Part shown: positions 20,708 through 29,699 of the stretch, piece after piece
How positions within the stretch are numbered: position 1 is the stretch's first letter
Layout: the number at the start of each line of letters is the position of its first letter
Source of the DNA: Christensenella sp. UBA4379
GTDB lineage: Bacteria; Bacillota; Clostridia; Christensenellales; Aristaeellaceae
Direction of reading: 5' to 3'
Assembly: GCA_002391225.1 (NCBI GenBank)
Contig: DGRV01000004.1
Span: forward strand, 221-57,765
DNA length: 57,545 bases
The notes under the pieces: generated by a model
What the model was told of the DNA's origin: nothing
The model's database searches: none
What the model saw: the letters and a program-made list of their open reading frames with translations, nothing else
Translations under genes and position numbers: made by a program

Positions 20708-21505
20708 GTGAACATCTATATTGATACCTGCGTTCTGCCGCGGTCTCAGCTGGAGACGGGGCGAGTGTACAGGGAGCGCTTTGGGACTTCCCTGGGCTTT
20801 GAGCTGCTGATGATGTTCGATCTCAAAGACTTTGAGGAGAATTTAAAGCAGAACCTTTCCCTGTTTGAGGAAGGGCCCCTTCTGTTCCACGAGCCGGTCT
20901 GGGGGGTGGAGCATACCGCGCCCCGGGGCAGCGCCGCCTGGGAGGAGGGCATGTACCACCTCCGCCTGACAAAAAAATACGCGGAAATCCTGCACCCCTC
21001 CGCCATGGTCTGCCATCTGAACAACGGGCCGGTCCCACCGGGAGAAAAGCACATTCTGCTGCAGACGGCCCTGGAAAACATGGAAGAAATGCGGGACATG
21101 TTCCCCGGCGTCCGGCTCCTGACGGAGAACGCCGGCATGCGCGCCGAGGGCACCCAGCTGCTGGACCAGCAGGAATTTACGGACCTGTGCCGTTCCCGCA
21201 AAATGCCGGTGCTGATCGACGTGGGCCACGCCAACGCCAACGGCTGGGACCTGAAAACCCTGATCTCGGACCTGGCCGACCTGATCGGCGGCTTCCATCT
21301 GCATAACAACGACGGGACCCGCGACCAGCACGGCCGCCTGCGCGAGGGGACGCTGGACATCGCCCCCCTGGTCTCCCTCATCCAGCGGGCGGCGCCGAAT
21401 GTGCCGATGGTCATCGAGTACATTCACCCCAGGTATCACGGGGAGCCCCTGCTGTCGGACATCGCGTATTTACAGTCCCTGTCCGGGGAATCAATAGGAG
21501 CCTAA
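20708..21505 (+). CDS. sugar-phosphate isomerase/epimerase-like TIM barrel
   Basis: A 265-aa protein read from GTG 20708 (GAGGGG 8 nt upstream) as MNIYIDTCVLPRSQLETGRV. It belongs to the xylose-isomerase-like TIM-barrel superfamily: LLTENAGMRAEGTQ (metal Glu), VLIDVGHANANGWDL (Asp-x-x-His) and GGFHLHNNDGTRDQHGRL (His and Asp ligands), ending MVIEYIHPRY with the last Glu. Members use a divalent metal to isomerise sugars or cleave phosphodiesters, as AP endonuclease IV does. The substrate cannot be read from sequence. The cyclase gene starts 16 bp after it, so the two are likely cotranscribed. Confidence 0.8.
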   Translation: MNIYIDTCVLPRSQLETGRVYRERFGTSLGFELLMMFDLKDFEENLKQNLSLFEEGPLLFHEPVWGVEHTAPRGSAAWEEGMYHLRLTKKYAEILHPSAMVCHLNNGPVPPGEKHILLQTALENMEEMRDMFPGVRLLTENAGMRAEGTQLLDQQEFTDLCRSRKMPVLIDVGHANANGWDLKTLISDLADLIGGFHLHNNDGTRDQHGRLREGTLDIAPLVSLIQRAAPNVPMVIEYIHPRYHGEPLLSDIAYLQSLSGESIGA

Positions 21506-21521
21506 GGAGGGGAAAGGGAAA

Positions 21522-22841
21522 ATGCTTTCAGAGCTGCTGCAGAGCAGGGTCCATTACATCCTGAACAACATGGAGGACGCCGTCTGCCTGACCGAAATGA
21601 ACGGGGAGCTGGTCTACGCGAATCCGGCGGCGGAAAGGCTGTTCGGCCTGGACATGAACGGCCGGGCTAAGATCTGGGACGCCATCCCTTATGTGGAGGG
21701 CAACGACGCCCTGATTCAGCTGTTCATCGACGGCGTCATGGAAAAGAAAAAGCCCCTTCGCGCCGTGGTGGACTATGTGAACAACGAGGGGGCGCGGTTC
21801 CACCTGCACGTGACGCTGACCTGCGAATCGGAAGAATCCGAAATGATCCTGATCGTCATCCACGACCTGACCAGCCTGATCAAGGTTCATTCCGCCTTCG
21901 AGCGCTATACCTCCCCGGAGATCGCGGACTTTGTCCTGACCACCCCGGACGGGGAAAAACAGGGAGGGAAAAGCCTGGAGGTCAGCATCCTGATGAGCGA
22001 CCTGCGCGGCTTTACCGCCATCAGCCAGCGCCTGCCCTCGGGGGACCTGATCAATATGGTGAACCATTACTTTGGGGAAATGGCCGCCGTGATCCAGCGC
22101 CACCGGGGCACCATCATCGAGTTTCTGGGGGACGGGATCTTCGTGGTCTTCGGCGCGCCGCAGGAGTTTTCGGACCACGCTGAGGCCGCCGTCTCCTGCG
22201 CCATCGAGATGCAGAACGCCATGGCCGGGGTCAACGCCTGGAACCTGGAACACGGCTATCCGGAGCTGGACATGGGCATCGGCATCCATTCCGGGCCGGT
22301 GATCGCCGGCAACATCGGGTCAAACCAGAAGATGAAATACGGCTGCATCGGGGAAACGTGCAACCTGGCGGGCCGTCTGGAATCCTTCTGTTTGGGCGGA
22401 GAGGTCTGCGTGACCAAGGCCACCAGGGACAGGATCAACGGGAAGCTCAAAATCCTGATGGAAAGCTCCTTCCTGCCCAAGGGCAGCCGGAAAAAGCTGG
22501 TGTTCTACAGCGTCGGCGGCATCGAGGGAAAGAGCGCTTTAAACGGCGATGAGAAGATCCGCTGGCGGAAGCTGCCCAAGGCCAAGGAGGTCGTCTTCTA
22601 TCTGCTGAAGGGGAAGGCCGTTCAGCCCGAACCCCACGCGGGCAGGCTGACCGAAGTGTCCGAGGACGGGAAATACGGCCTGCTAGTGACCGGCGCCGTC
22701 CTGCCGTCGATGGAAAACCTGATGCTGCGGATCGGCGGCGTAGAGGCCTACGCCAAGGTCCGGCACTCCGGAAGGCGCGGGTGCAGAATCGGCTTTACGA
22801 TGAAGCCGGAAGGGTTTGACAAAGAAATCGGGCGGGACTGA
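21522..22841 (+). CDS. PAS-domain class III adenylate/guanylate cyclase
   Basis: A 439-aa protein. Residues 1-125 are a PAS sensor (MEDAVCLTEMNGELVYANPA, AERLFGL). About 145-325 is a class III nucleotide cyclase catalytic domain: first metal Asp in LMSDLRGFTAISQRL, second in IIEFLGDGIFVVFGAP, and NLAGRLES supplying the transition-state Asn and Arg. GETCN has Thr at the base-specifying position, favouring ATP over GTP. The last 100 residues form a beta domain resembling PilZ (SEDGKYGLLVTGAVLP, then RRGCRIGFTMKP). A soluble cyclase controlled by PAS, with a tandem cyclic-nucleotide sensor nearby, suggests local cAMP signalling. Confidence 0.88.
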   Translation: MLSELLQSRVHYILNNMEDAVCLTEMNGELVYANPAAERLFGLDMNGRAKIWDAIPYVEGNDALIQLFIDGVMEKKKPLRAVVDYVNNEGARFHLHVTLTCESEESEMILIVIHDLTSLIKVHSAFERYTSPEIADFVLTTPDGEKQGGKSLEVSILMSDLRGFTAISQRLPSGDLINMVNHYFGEMAAVIQRHRGTIIEFLGDGIFVVFGAPQEFSDHAEAAVSCAIEMQNAMAGVNAWNLEHGYPELDMGIGIHSGPVIAGNIGSNQKMKYGCIGETCNLAGRLESFCLGGEVCVTKATRDRINGKLKILMESSFLPKGSRKKLVFYSVGGIEGKSALNGDEKIRWRKLPKAKEVVFYLLKGKAVQPEPHAGRLTEVSEDGKYGLLVTGAVLPSMENLMLRIGGVEAYAKVRHSGRRGCRIGFTMKPEGFDKEIGRD

Positions 22842-22903
22842 CACCCCGCCCTTTTGCTGCGTATCAACCGATGAACCTAATGTTGAGGAGGCTGATTGAT
22901 TTT

Positions 22904-24880
22904 ATGAGTAAGCTGAAAAGATATTCCATCCAGGGCCTGTGGAAGCGCTGCCTGGCCTTCCTGACGGCGGCGGTCTGCCTGTGCTGCCTGGCGCCCGCCG
23001 GGGTGCTGGCGGAGCAGGGCGCAGCCCAGATCGGCGGCCTGACGGTGCAGAGCCGCCGGGAAGCGCGGGTGTTCCAGGGAACGCTGGACAGCGCCCGCAC
23101 CCTGACCACCTGGCAGTTCATCGGGCAGGAGGACGTGCCCTATGTATCCCTCAGGGAATACGTTCAGCTGCTGTTTGCGGACGCCCTGAACCCGGCGTGT
23201 GATTTTGCCTGGGAGGGGGATACCTTCCTGGTCCAGCGCAACGGGATCAACGTGGCAGTGGACATGGCGAACCAGCAGCTCAGCTGCGCCGACTGGCAGG
23301 CCTTCATCGGGGTCCATGCCGAGGGCGCCCTGCCCTGCGGCATCGTAGAGAAAGAGGAGTTCCTTGCCATCCGTCCCTCGGTCAAAAACGAATCCGCCCA
23401 GTCGGAGGGAAAGCCTTTCACCCTGAGCCTTCGGGATTACGGGGTGGAGCTGCTCAAAATGGAGGACGATGTGCTGGCCCCCTTCGCGGTGGCCCAGGCC
23501 ATGTTTGCCGTCCCTGCGATGCGGGAATGGCTGGCCTACAACGGGGACGATTATTTTGACATCGTGGATTCTGTAGACAGCGTCTATGGCTCCGAGGGGA
23601 TGGAGTACGCCCCGAACCCCTACGCGGATCAGTGGTACAGCGGCAGCTTCGCCGCCCGCACCGAGCTGAGCGAGCCTTACGCCAAGTACAACTACGCCGC
23701 CATGTGCATGCTGCTGGACATTGCTTACGGCCACAAGCAGGAAAAGGGCATCACCAGCTTCGACGCCTACATGAGCGAGCAGGGCATCAAGGAGCCCCTG
23801 CTGACCCCGGACCCCAAGGACGACGTGGAGGCGCTGACCAAGCTGTTCGGCGTTCTGTTTGACAGCGGCCACGACGGAGAGGTCCTGACCAGATCCATCA
23901 TCGACTCGGAGGGGGCCATCCAGCGGGCGGACCTGCTGCACCGGATCCTCAAGATCTTCGGCTTTGAAACCATGGCGGACGTCAACCAGCTGCTGGAGAA
24001 GCTGCTCATCACGGCGATGAAGCTCTTCCCCATCGCCCCTGACGCGATGGCTGTGGAGGACGGGACGATGGGCCCGAACGTGATGAAGCTGATGAGCGAA
24101 ATGATGCGCATGAGGACCCTCAAGCCCTTCGGCTACGGCTCCTCCCGGGTGGATTTTTCCGGGGACACCTGCGTGATTTACTTTGACGGCTTCAAGGAAA
24201 ACCTGACCCGGCCCGAGAGCTTCTACAGAAAGCTCCCCACCAAGGAGGACCTGGACGCCAGCACCTTCGCGGTGTTCTACGACGCCTTTGATCAGATCAA
24301 GCGCAACGGGAACGTGAAGAACGTCGTCATCGACCTGAGCGACAACGGCGGCGGGTCCGCCGCTGCCCTGGTGGCTGCCCTCGGCTTCCTGAGCGAGGAC
24401 GGAGAGGTGCAGCTGACCTACCTGGACCAGCTGAACCAGGACTACCGCTCTGAATGGTATCACGTGGACACGAACCTGGACGGCCGCTTTGACGACCAGG
24501 ACGGCTACGGCGGCCAGTACAACTTCTACATCCTGACCTCCGGCCTGTCCTACTCCTGCGCCAACGCCCTGCCCTATTTCGCCCAGCAGCGGAACCAGGC
24601 CAAGATCATCGGCGAAGCCCCGGGCGGCGGCGACTGCGTGGTCGCCTACTACCTGGACGCCTACGGCCACGTGGGCGGCATCTCCGGCTTCAAGCAGCTC
24701 GGTACCATGGAGGGAGATACCTTCGTTTCCAACGAAACCGCCGTCACGGTAGACCACCCCTTCCCCACGGACGAGGCGGACGGCATCTACTTCCACCCGG
24801 AAAAGATCGCCGAGTTCATCACCGCCCTCACCGCCGCCCCGGCGGAAGCGCAGCCGACGGAAGCTCTTCCGGCGGCGTAA
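22904..24880 (+). CDS. secreted S41-family (C-terminal processing type) peptidase
   Basis: A 658-aa protein from ATG 22904 (GAGGAGG upstream) with a signal peptide (CLAFLTAAVCLCCLAPAGVLA). The N-terminal 400 residues include a copper-amine-oxidase-like fragment (PYVSLREYVQLLFADAL) and an unassigned helical part. The C-terminal third is an S41 catalytic domain: NVVIDLSDNGGGSAAALVAA and the nucleophile Ser in LTSGLSYSCANALPYF, followed by IIGEAPGGG. It lacks a clear PDZ domain. It is probably an extracellular serine protease for peptides or cell-surface proteins. A strong terminator follows; it stands alone. Confidence 0.85.
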   Translation: MSKLKRYSIQGLWKRCLAFLTAAVCLCCLAPAGVLAEQGAAQIGGLTVQSRREARVFQGTLDSARTLTTWQFIGQEDVPYVSLREYVQLLFADALNPACDFAWEGDTFLVQRNGINVAVDMANQQLSCADWQAFIGVHAEGALPCGIVEKEEFLAIRPSVKNESAQSEGKPFTLSLRDYGVELLKMEDDVLAPFAVAQAMFAVPAMREWLAYNGDDYFDIVDSVDSVYGSEGMEYAPNPYADQWYSGSFAARTELSEPYAKYNYAAMCMLLDIAYGHKQEKGITSFDAYMSEQGIKEPLLTPDPKDDVEALTKLFGVLFDSGHDGEVLTRSIIDSEGAIQRADLLHRILKIFGFETMADVNQLLEKLLITAMKLFPIAPDAMAVEDGTMGPNVMKLMSEMMRMRTLKPFGYGSSRVDFSGDTCVIYFDGFKENLTRPESFYRKLPTKEDLDASTFAVFYDAFDQIKRNGNVKNVVIDLSDNGGGSAAALVAALGFLSEDGEVQLTYLDQLNQDYRSEWYHVDTNLDGRFDDQDGYGGQYNFYILTSGLSYSCANALPYFAQQRNQAKIIGEAPGGGDCVVAYYLDAYGHVGGISGFKQLGTMEGDTFVSNETAVTVDHPFPTDEADGIYFHPEKIAEFITALTAAPAEAQPTEALPAA

Positions 24881-24898
24881 GAATCTTCAAAAAACATC

Positions 24899-24944
24899 GA
24901 CCCCCGCTCCTTCCCTCGGCCATGCCGGGGAAGGGGCGGGGGTC
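24899..24944 (+). terminator. terminator after the S41 peptidase
   Basis: GACCCCCGC-T-CCTTCCC pairs with GGGAAGG-GGCGGGGGTC over about 17 bp, followed by CGTTTA. Confidence 0.75.
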
Positions 24945-25090
24945 CGTTTATGCCGGTGCCTGATCCGTTTTGCGGGGCGGATGGATCTCTGCAGATCCCA
25001 AAGCCTTTCCGTCAAACCCTTGCGTCCATGTCATTCCACGCTGTGCGGAAACTGCGCAAAAAAATGGCAAGAAATGGTGGGTTTCCGTGC

Positions 25091-25119
25091 TTTACAAAGA
25101 TCGGTTTTGCGATTATAAT
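25091..25119 (+). promoter_or_regulatory. promoter of the sugar ABC transporter operon
   Basis: TTTACA (25091-25096) and TATAAT (25114-25119) have a 17-bp spacer. The 115-nt leader contains a hairpin CCCGGAAGCAT/ATGCTCCGGG (about 25163-25197) but no T-run or known riboswitch. The rest of 24945-25242 holds no gene. Confidence 0.75.
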
Positions 25120-25242
25120 AGTACGTGACAGCAATCGTATCGTTGCAAAATGGAGAATAAACCCCGGAAGCATCCCTTTTGTTCCATGCTCCGGGCAGCG
25201 TCATTTCCTTCATGAAGACCTTCGGCTGGGGGATGATACAGC

Positions 25243-26163
25243 GTGACCAAACGATGGCAGCGCCTGGGCAACGCGATCTGGCAGGCGCGGTTCCTGTACC
25301 TGCTGCTGATTCCGGGCATTGTGTATTATGCCGTGTTTTACTATGTGCCGATGAGCGGCCTGGCCCTGGCGTTTAAAAAATATAACGCCCGGCTGGGTAT
25401 TTGGGGCAGCCCCTCGGTGGGGTGGGCCAATTTTCAGCGCATTTTTACCACGCCCGCGGCGGTCAGCGCCATCCGCAACACCCTGGAGATCAATTTCTCC
25501 AGGCTGCTGTTCCAGTTTCCCGTGCCCATTTTGCTGGCCCTGCTGATCAACGAGATGCGGGGGACCAAATGGAAGCGGGTGTACCAGACGGTGTACACCT
25601 TTCCGCATTTTCTTTCCTGGGTCGTTATGTCGGCGATCATTTCAAACTTTTTCGCCAACGGCGGCATGATCAATACCATCATCGCCAATATGGGCGGGGA
25701 GCGCATCAACTTTCTGTCAAACAGCGCGCTGTTCCGTCCTTTGCTTTATTTTACCCATAACCTAAAGGAGATGGGCTGGAGCTCCATCATCTATATCGCC
25801 GCCATCTCCGCCATCGACCCCACGCTGTACGAGGCCGCGACGATGGACGGCGCGAGCCGCCTGCAGCAGGCCTGGCACGTGACCCTGCCCTGCATCCGGG
25901 GCACCATCATCACCCTGTTCATCCTGCAGGTGGGCCGCATCATGAACTCCGGCTTCGAGCAGATCTTTTACATGCAGAACGCCAGCGTAAAGGGCGTCAG
26001 CGAGATCCTGGACACCTATATCTACAACATCACCTTCAAGGCCGTGCCCAGCTACGGCTTCTCCACCGCCGTGGGCATGTTCAAATCCGTCATCAACCTG
26101 GTCATGCTGGTGGGCGCCAACGTGGTGGTCAGGCGGATGGGCGGCAGCGGCCTGATGGGCTGA
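25243..26163 (+). CDS. sugar ABC transporter permease, LplB type
   Basis: A 306-aa protein from GTG 25243 with GGGGAT upstream. Six membrane helices and the permease loop EAATMDGASRLQQAWHVTLP (the EAA motif that contacts the ATPase) are visible. The N-terminus (RFLYLLLIPGIVYYAVFYYV) and the closing VVRRMGGSGLM are typical of LplB/YteP permeases. These pair with a YtcP/LplC permease and a large binding protein, both encoded next. The ATPase is missing from the operon, as usual for this class, which shares an MsmX-type ATPase encoded elsewhere. Confidence 0.92.
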   Translation: MTKRWQRLGNAIWQARFLYLLLIPGIVYYAVFYYVPMSGLALAFKKYNARLGIWGSPSVGWANFQRIFTTPAAVSAIRNTLEINFSRLLFQFPVPILLALLINEMRGTKWKRVYQTVYTFPHFLSWVVMSAIISNFFANGGMINTIIANMGGERINFLSNSALFRPLLYFTHNLKEMGWSSIIYIAAISAIDPTLYEAATMDGASRLQQAWHVTLPCIRGTIITLFILQVGRIMNSGFEQIFYMQNASVKGVSEILDTYIYNITFKAVPSYGFSTAVGMFKSVINLVMLVGANVVVRRMGGSGLMG

Positions 26164-26180
26164 GAAAGGGGGGACGGCAG

Positions 26181-27086
26181 ATGAAAAGCGTCGCGGAGCA
26201 CCCCGGCAAAACGGCCAGGTCCGGCCTCAACAGATGGACGCGGGGCGATACGGCTGTCTTTGTGATCCTGACGGTCGTAGCCCTGTTGATCCTGCTTCCG
26301 TTCTACAACGCCGTCGTGATCTCGCTGGAAACCAACCGCGCCTACGCCCTGCATCCGGTCTCCCTGTATCCGGCGGAATTTTCGCTGAAAAACTATACGT
26401 ACCTGATCGAAAAGGGCCAGATCTGGACGGGCTTTCAGAATACGGTCCTGATCACGGCCATCGGCACGGTGCTCAGCATGTCCGTCTCGGTGATGATGGC
26501 CTACGCCTTCTCCCGCCGGAAATACCCGGGCAAAAGGCTGTTCTTCCTGCTGATGATGTTCACCATGTTCTTTTCCGGCGGCATGATCCCGACCTATCTC
26601 CAGATGAAGAGCCTGGGCCTGATCGACTCCCGCTGGGGCATCATCCTGTTCGTCGGCGTTTCCTCCTACAACATCGTGGTGCTCAAGAGCGGGTTTGAGC
26701 AGACCCCGCCGGACCTGGAGGAAGCCGCCAAGATCGACGGGGCCAACGACCTGGTGATCTTTTTCTCGGTCATGCTGCCCCTGCAGGGGCCGCTGCTGGC
26801 CACCTTCACCCTGTTTACCGCCGTGGCCTACTGGAACGAGTGGTTCTGGAGCATGCTTTTGATCAACTCCTCGGGCAAGATGACCCTGCAGACCGTCCTT
26901 CGCTCCATCGTGGCGGAAGCGGCGGCGGCGGCGGACGTATCCACCGGCGAAGCCGACCTGGACGTGTTTTCCCAGGGCGTCAAGATGGCCGCCGTGATGA
27001 TGGCGATGGTCCCGATCATGTGCTTTTATCCCTTCCTGCAGAAATATTTCGTGAAGGGCGTCATGGTCGGTTCCATCAAGATGTGA
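26181..27086 (+). CDS. sugar ABC transporter permease, YtcP/LplC type
   Basis: A 301-aa protein with six membrane helices. The EAA loop is EEAAKIDGANDLVIFFSVML. The start, 17 bp after the previous stop, follows AAAGGGGGGAC. YAFSRRKYPGKRLFFLLMMF and the closing FLQKYFVKGVMVGSIKM are standard for this family, which forms the membrane pore with LplB. The substrate is probably an oligosaccharide from plant or host glycans; the sequence does not say which. Confidence 0.92.
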   Translation: MKSVAEHPGKTARSGLNRWTRGDTAVFVILTVVALLILLPFYNAVVISLETNRAYALHPVSLYPAEFSLKNYTYLIEKGQIWTGFQNTVLITAIGTVLSMSVSVMMAYAFSRRKYPGKRLFFLLMMFTMFFSGGMIPTYLQMKSLGLIDSRWGIILFVGVSSYNIVVLKSGFEQTPPDLEEAAKIDGANDLVIFFSVMLPLQGPLLATFTLFTAVAYWNEWFWSMLLINSSGKMTLQTVLRSIVAEAAAAADVSTGEADLDVFSQGVKMAAVMMAMVPIMCFYPFLQKYFVKGVMVGSIKM

Positions 27087-27139
27087 TCCAAACGGCTCGG
27101 ACGCCGTTCAATAATATCATTATGAAAGGGGATATCTGC

Positions 27140-28672
27140 ATGAAAAAACGGATCGCACTGCTCCTGGCCTGCCTGATGGCGCTGTCCTGTGTTTCCGCCC
27201 TGGCGGAATACGACCACATCGACTTCACCATCAACTCCACCCACTCCAACGCCTCCATGGACTACAACAGCGACGGCATGTACAAGTACATCTCCGAAAT
27301 GTTCAATTTCGATTACGAGGTGTACCCCGTTTCCAAGGACAGCCAGAGTGAAAAGATCCGCACCTGGATCAACGGCGGCACGATGCCCGACGTGGTCACC
27401 TGGCGCAACTTCGACTACCAGGAATACGCCATCTACGCCGAGCAGGGCCTCCTGGCCCCCCTGCCGGAAGGCTGGGAAGAGACCTATCCGGACCTGTACC
27501 AGATGGTGAAGGTCAGCGGCCTGTATGACAAGATGCACGTGGACGGCTTGGTGTACGGCATCCCGCACGCCACCTTCGGCCGTTTCAGCGGCATGGAAAA
27601 GGTGGTCAGCAACCAGACCCTGTATTACCGCAAGGACTGGGTGGAAAAGCTGGGCATGGAGCCCTTCGGCGACACCGTGACCCTGGAGCAGATCGAGCAG
27701 CTCTGCCGCGGCGCCATCGACAACGACCTGGCCGGCAACGGCAACACCCTGGGCTTCAGCACGGATTCTGAATACTTCTCCAACTTCCTCATGCAGTTCG
27801 CCGAGGTGGACTACGACGCCTTCGTCCGCGGGGAAAACGGCTACGCCCTGGGCGCTTCCGATCCCAAGGTGACGGACTGGATCAGCTTCGGCCACGACTG
27901 GTATGAAAAGGGCATCGTGGACCCGGACTTCTACCTGAACAGCATTTCGGACACCACCAATAAGTTTACCTCCGGCATCGCCGCCTGCATGATGCACAAC
28001 GGCGCGATTTCCTCCTATCACGGCTACAAGGTGACCTTCGACACCAGCACGGGCCTTTCCTCCGACGACTGCATCGGCGTGGCGGCCATGGCCACCAACG
28101 ACGGCGTGGCCCACACCAACGAGGCCGCCAACTACTGGAGCGTCACTTTCTTCAGCCCCACCATTTCCCCTGAAAAGATGGACCGCATTCTGACTCTCAT
28201 GAACTGGTGCTGCACCCAGGACGGCCAGCTGACCGTGGTGGTCGGCGTCCCCGGCGAAACCTGGGAATATGACGAAAACGGCAACGTGCGGATGCTGACC
28301 CAGAAGGATGAAAACGGCAACTATCCCAGCACGCCCGACCTGTACAACAGCTACAACATCTTCCGCTCCCTGGGCATTTTGCCGGACGACTATTCCTTCG
28401 TCAACCCCTCCAACGAAAAGCTCGTGGTGGAACAGATCAAGCAGGTCTACGCCGCCAAGGAAAGGGGCTACATCATCCCGCTGGACTACGACTACGAGTT
28501 CTTCGCCAGCGACGCCAAATCCCAGTTCTCCCTGAACTTCCCCGACGAGATCACCCGCATCATCCTTCTGAAGGACGCGGACGTAAGCTCGGAATGGAAC
28601 CGCTTCCTGGACCAGAACCGCGCCATCTGGGAGCCCGTCGTGGCTGACCTGAACGCGGAGTTCTGCAAGTAA
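27140..28672 (+). CDS. extracellular solute-binding protein, LplA type
   Basis: A 510-aa exported binding protein from ATG 27140 (GAAAGGGG upstream). The signal peptide KKRIALLLACLMALSCVSAL can be read either as a normal signal cut after ALA or as a weak lipobox at LSC; Gram-positive binding proteins of this group are usually lipoproteins. The mature part has the two-lobe family-1 pattern: INGGTMPDVVTWRNFDYQEY, PHATFGRFSGMEKVV and FFSPTISPEKMDRILTLMNW. It delivers sugar to the two permeases upstream and is the last operon gene, commonly the best expressed. A perfect terminator follows. Confidence 0.9.
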   Translation: MKKRIALLLACLMALSCVSALAEYDHIDFTINSTHSNASMDYNSDGMYKYISEMFNFDYEVYPVSKDSQSEKIRTWINGGTMPDVVTWRNFDYQEYAIYAEQGLLAPLPEGWEETYPDLYQMVKVSGLYDKMHVDGLVYGIPHATFGRFSGMEKVVSNQTLYYRKDWVEKLGMEPFGDTVTLEQIEQLCRGAIDNDLAGNGNTLGFSTDSEYFSNFLMQFAEVDYDAFVRGENGYALGASDPKVTDWISFGHDWYEKGIVDPDFYLNSISDTTNKFTSGIAACMMHNGAISSYHGYKVTFDTSTGLSSDDCIGVAAMATNDGVAHTNEAANYWSVTFFSPTISPEKMDRILTLMNWCCTQDGQLTVVVGVPGETWEYDENGNVRMLTQKDENGNYPSTPDLYNSYNIFRSLGILPDDYSFVNPSNEKLVVEQIKQVYAAKERGYIIPLDYDYEFFASDAKSQFSLNFPDEITRIILLKDADVSSEWNRFLDQNRAIWEPVVADLNAEFCK

Positions 28673-28688
28673 TCAAATAGAAATACCA

Positions 28689-28729
28689 AACCAGCCGCGG
28701 AAGGGACAAAAGCCCTTCCGCGGCTGGTT
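28689..28729 (+). terminator. terminator of the sugar transporter operon
   Basis: AACCAGCCGCGGAAGGG (28689-28705) pairs perfectly with CCCTTCCGCGGCTGGTT (28713-28729), 17 bp. Confidence 0.85.
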
Positions 28730-28815
28730 GGTAGTGCACATGATGAATTATGAATGATTCTCCAGCTCTTCCACGGCATAGGATGTCGGCATAGCCTAAA
28801 TTCCTGACAATTTCA

Positions 28816-29208
28816 TCACAGATATTTCCTGCAGAAATCCGCCGGAGACATGATGTCGGGCTCCGAAGGGAAATGCGTGAGATTGCCCGTGATCAGCACA
28901 GCACGGCAGAACTTTGCGACCTCGTAGAATTTTCGGTCCGTTTCATCCCGCTCAAACGGAACAGACAAAAGGGGCTCCGGGATGACGGACAGGCCGTATT
29001 TGACCAGCGGCTCCAGGATCGCGTTGATCTCCCACTCAGTAAATTTCAGCTTGGGGTAATGAAGCACACGGTCATACTCGGCCAGGATGCGCGCGTCGTA
29101 GCAGGCGGTATGCTGCCGCGAGAACACAGCTTCCAAAATCGCGCTGGTGTTGCGGCCTGGCGACCAGGCCGCGGAGACCAGGATATTCGTATCCAGAACG
29201 ATATGCAT
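28816..29208 (-). CDS. PIN-domain toxin of a toxin-antitoxin pair
   Basis: A 130-aa protein from ATG 29208 (MHIVLDTNILVSAAWSPGRN). It has the PIN acidic set: Asp in LDTN, Glu in LAEYDRVL, Asp in DETDRKFYEVAK and a last Asp region LTHFPSEPDIMSP. PIN toxins of this COG1569-like group cut RNA and are held inactive by a cotranscribed antitoxin. The antitoxin TGA and this ATG are separated by one base, with GGAGG just before, giving coupled translation. An in-frame ATG further up lies within the antitoxin gene. Confidence 0.88.
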   Translation of the reverse strand: MHIVLDTNILVSAAWSPGRNTSAILEAVFSRQHTACYDARILAEYDRVLHYPKLKFTEWEINAILEPLVKYGLSVIPEPLLSVPFERDETDRKFYEVAKFCRAVLITGNLTHFPSEPDIMSPADFCRKYL

Positions 29209-29209
29209 T

Positions 29210-29485
29210 TCAGCCTCCGCTTCTCGCTTCATCGATCAGGGCGTCAATGTCTTCCTCCGAGAGGAATCCTTCCCGGGCCGCCTTCCTCCTCATGGCGTTG
29301 AGGGCGATCATGGCTTTGGCCTGCCGCACAGCCTGTACGGCTTCATCAAAGCCTCCCTCCGGGATACCGATGATCAGGGCGGAGGGCTTGCCGTTGTTGG
29401 TCAGGACAGCTTCGCCGCCGGTCTCGAGGTCAGCCCACACGCTTCTGGATTCGGTGCGGAGATCACGCACGGAATAGAAATTCAT
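29210..29485 (-). CDS. Phd/YefM-like antitoxin
   Basis: A 91-aa protein. The N-terminal half (FYSVRDLRTESRSVWADL, then GEAVLTNNGKPSALIIGI) is the Phd/YefM DNA-binding fold. The C-terminal helix (EGFLSEEDIDALIDEARSG) is the acidic segment that would wrap the PIN toxin. A palindrome in the promoter is the likely operator for antitoxin and complex. GGAGGAGGAGG lies before ATG 29485. Confidence 0.88.
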   Translation of the reverse strand: MNFYSVRDLRTESRSVWADLETGGEAVLTNNGKPSALIIGIPEGGFDEAVQAVRQAKAMIALNAMRRKAAREGFLSEEDIDALIDEARSGG

Positions 29486-29505
29486 TGTCTCACCTCCTCC
29501 TCCTG

Positions 29506-29534
29506 ATGATACACGATCGTGTCCATTTTGTCAA
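29506..29534 (-). promoter_or_regulatory. toxin-antitoxin promoter with palindromic operator
   Basis: On the minus strand TTGACA (29534-29529) and TATCAT (29511-29506) are 17 bp apart. The spacer holds the 12-bp palindrome ACACGATCGTGT (29511-29522), a probable antitoxin site. Confidence 0.85.
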
Positions 29535-29634
29535 CGCCCGTCGCCGATGAAACCAAGCCCCGAGAAGGCTTTCCACCAAACAACATACAAAAATAAGACC
29601 CCGGAAGCAGCTCGCGCCCACTTCCGGGATCTTT

Positions 29635-29692
29635 TCATTACGCATTACGCATTCGGCATTACGCATTCCGCGCTCTGCATGACGTATTACGC
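29635..29692. repeat. degenerate GCGTAAT repeats
   Basis: ATTACGC-type heptamers repeat about five times with drift. The same unit recurs at 49441-49480 and 54998-55030, always between genes. Confidence 0.6.
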
Positions 29693-29699
29693 CTTCCCC

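Noticed and set aside
22877..24796. Long minus-strand frame opposite the S41 peptidase (and similar long antisense frames in GC-rich genes)
   Set aside because: These are by-products of GC-rich codon use; they lack start sites and domains, while the plus-strand genes have clear families.
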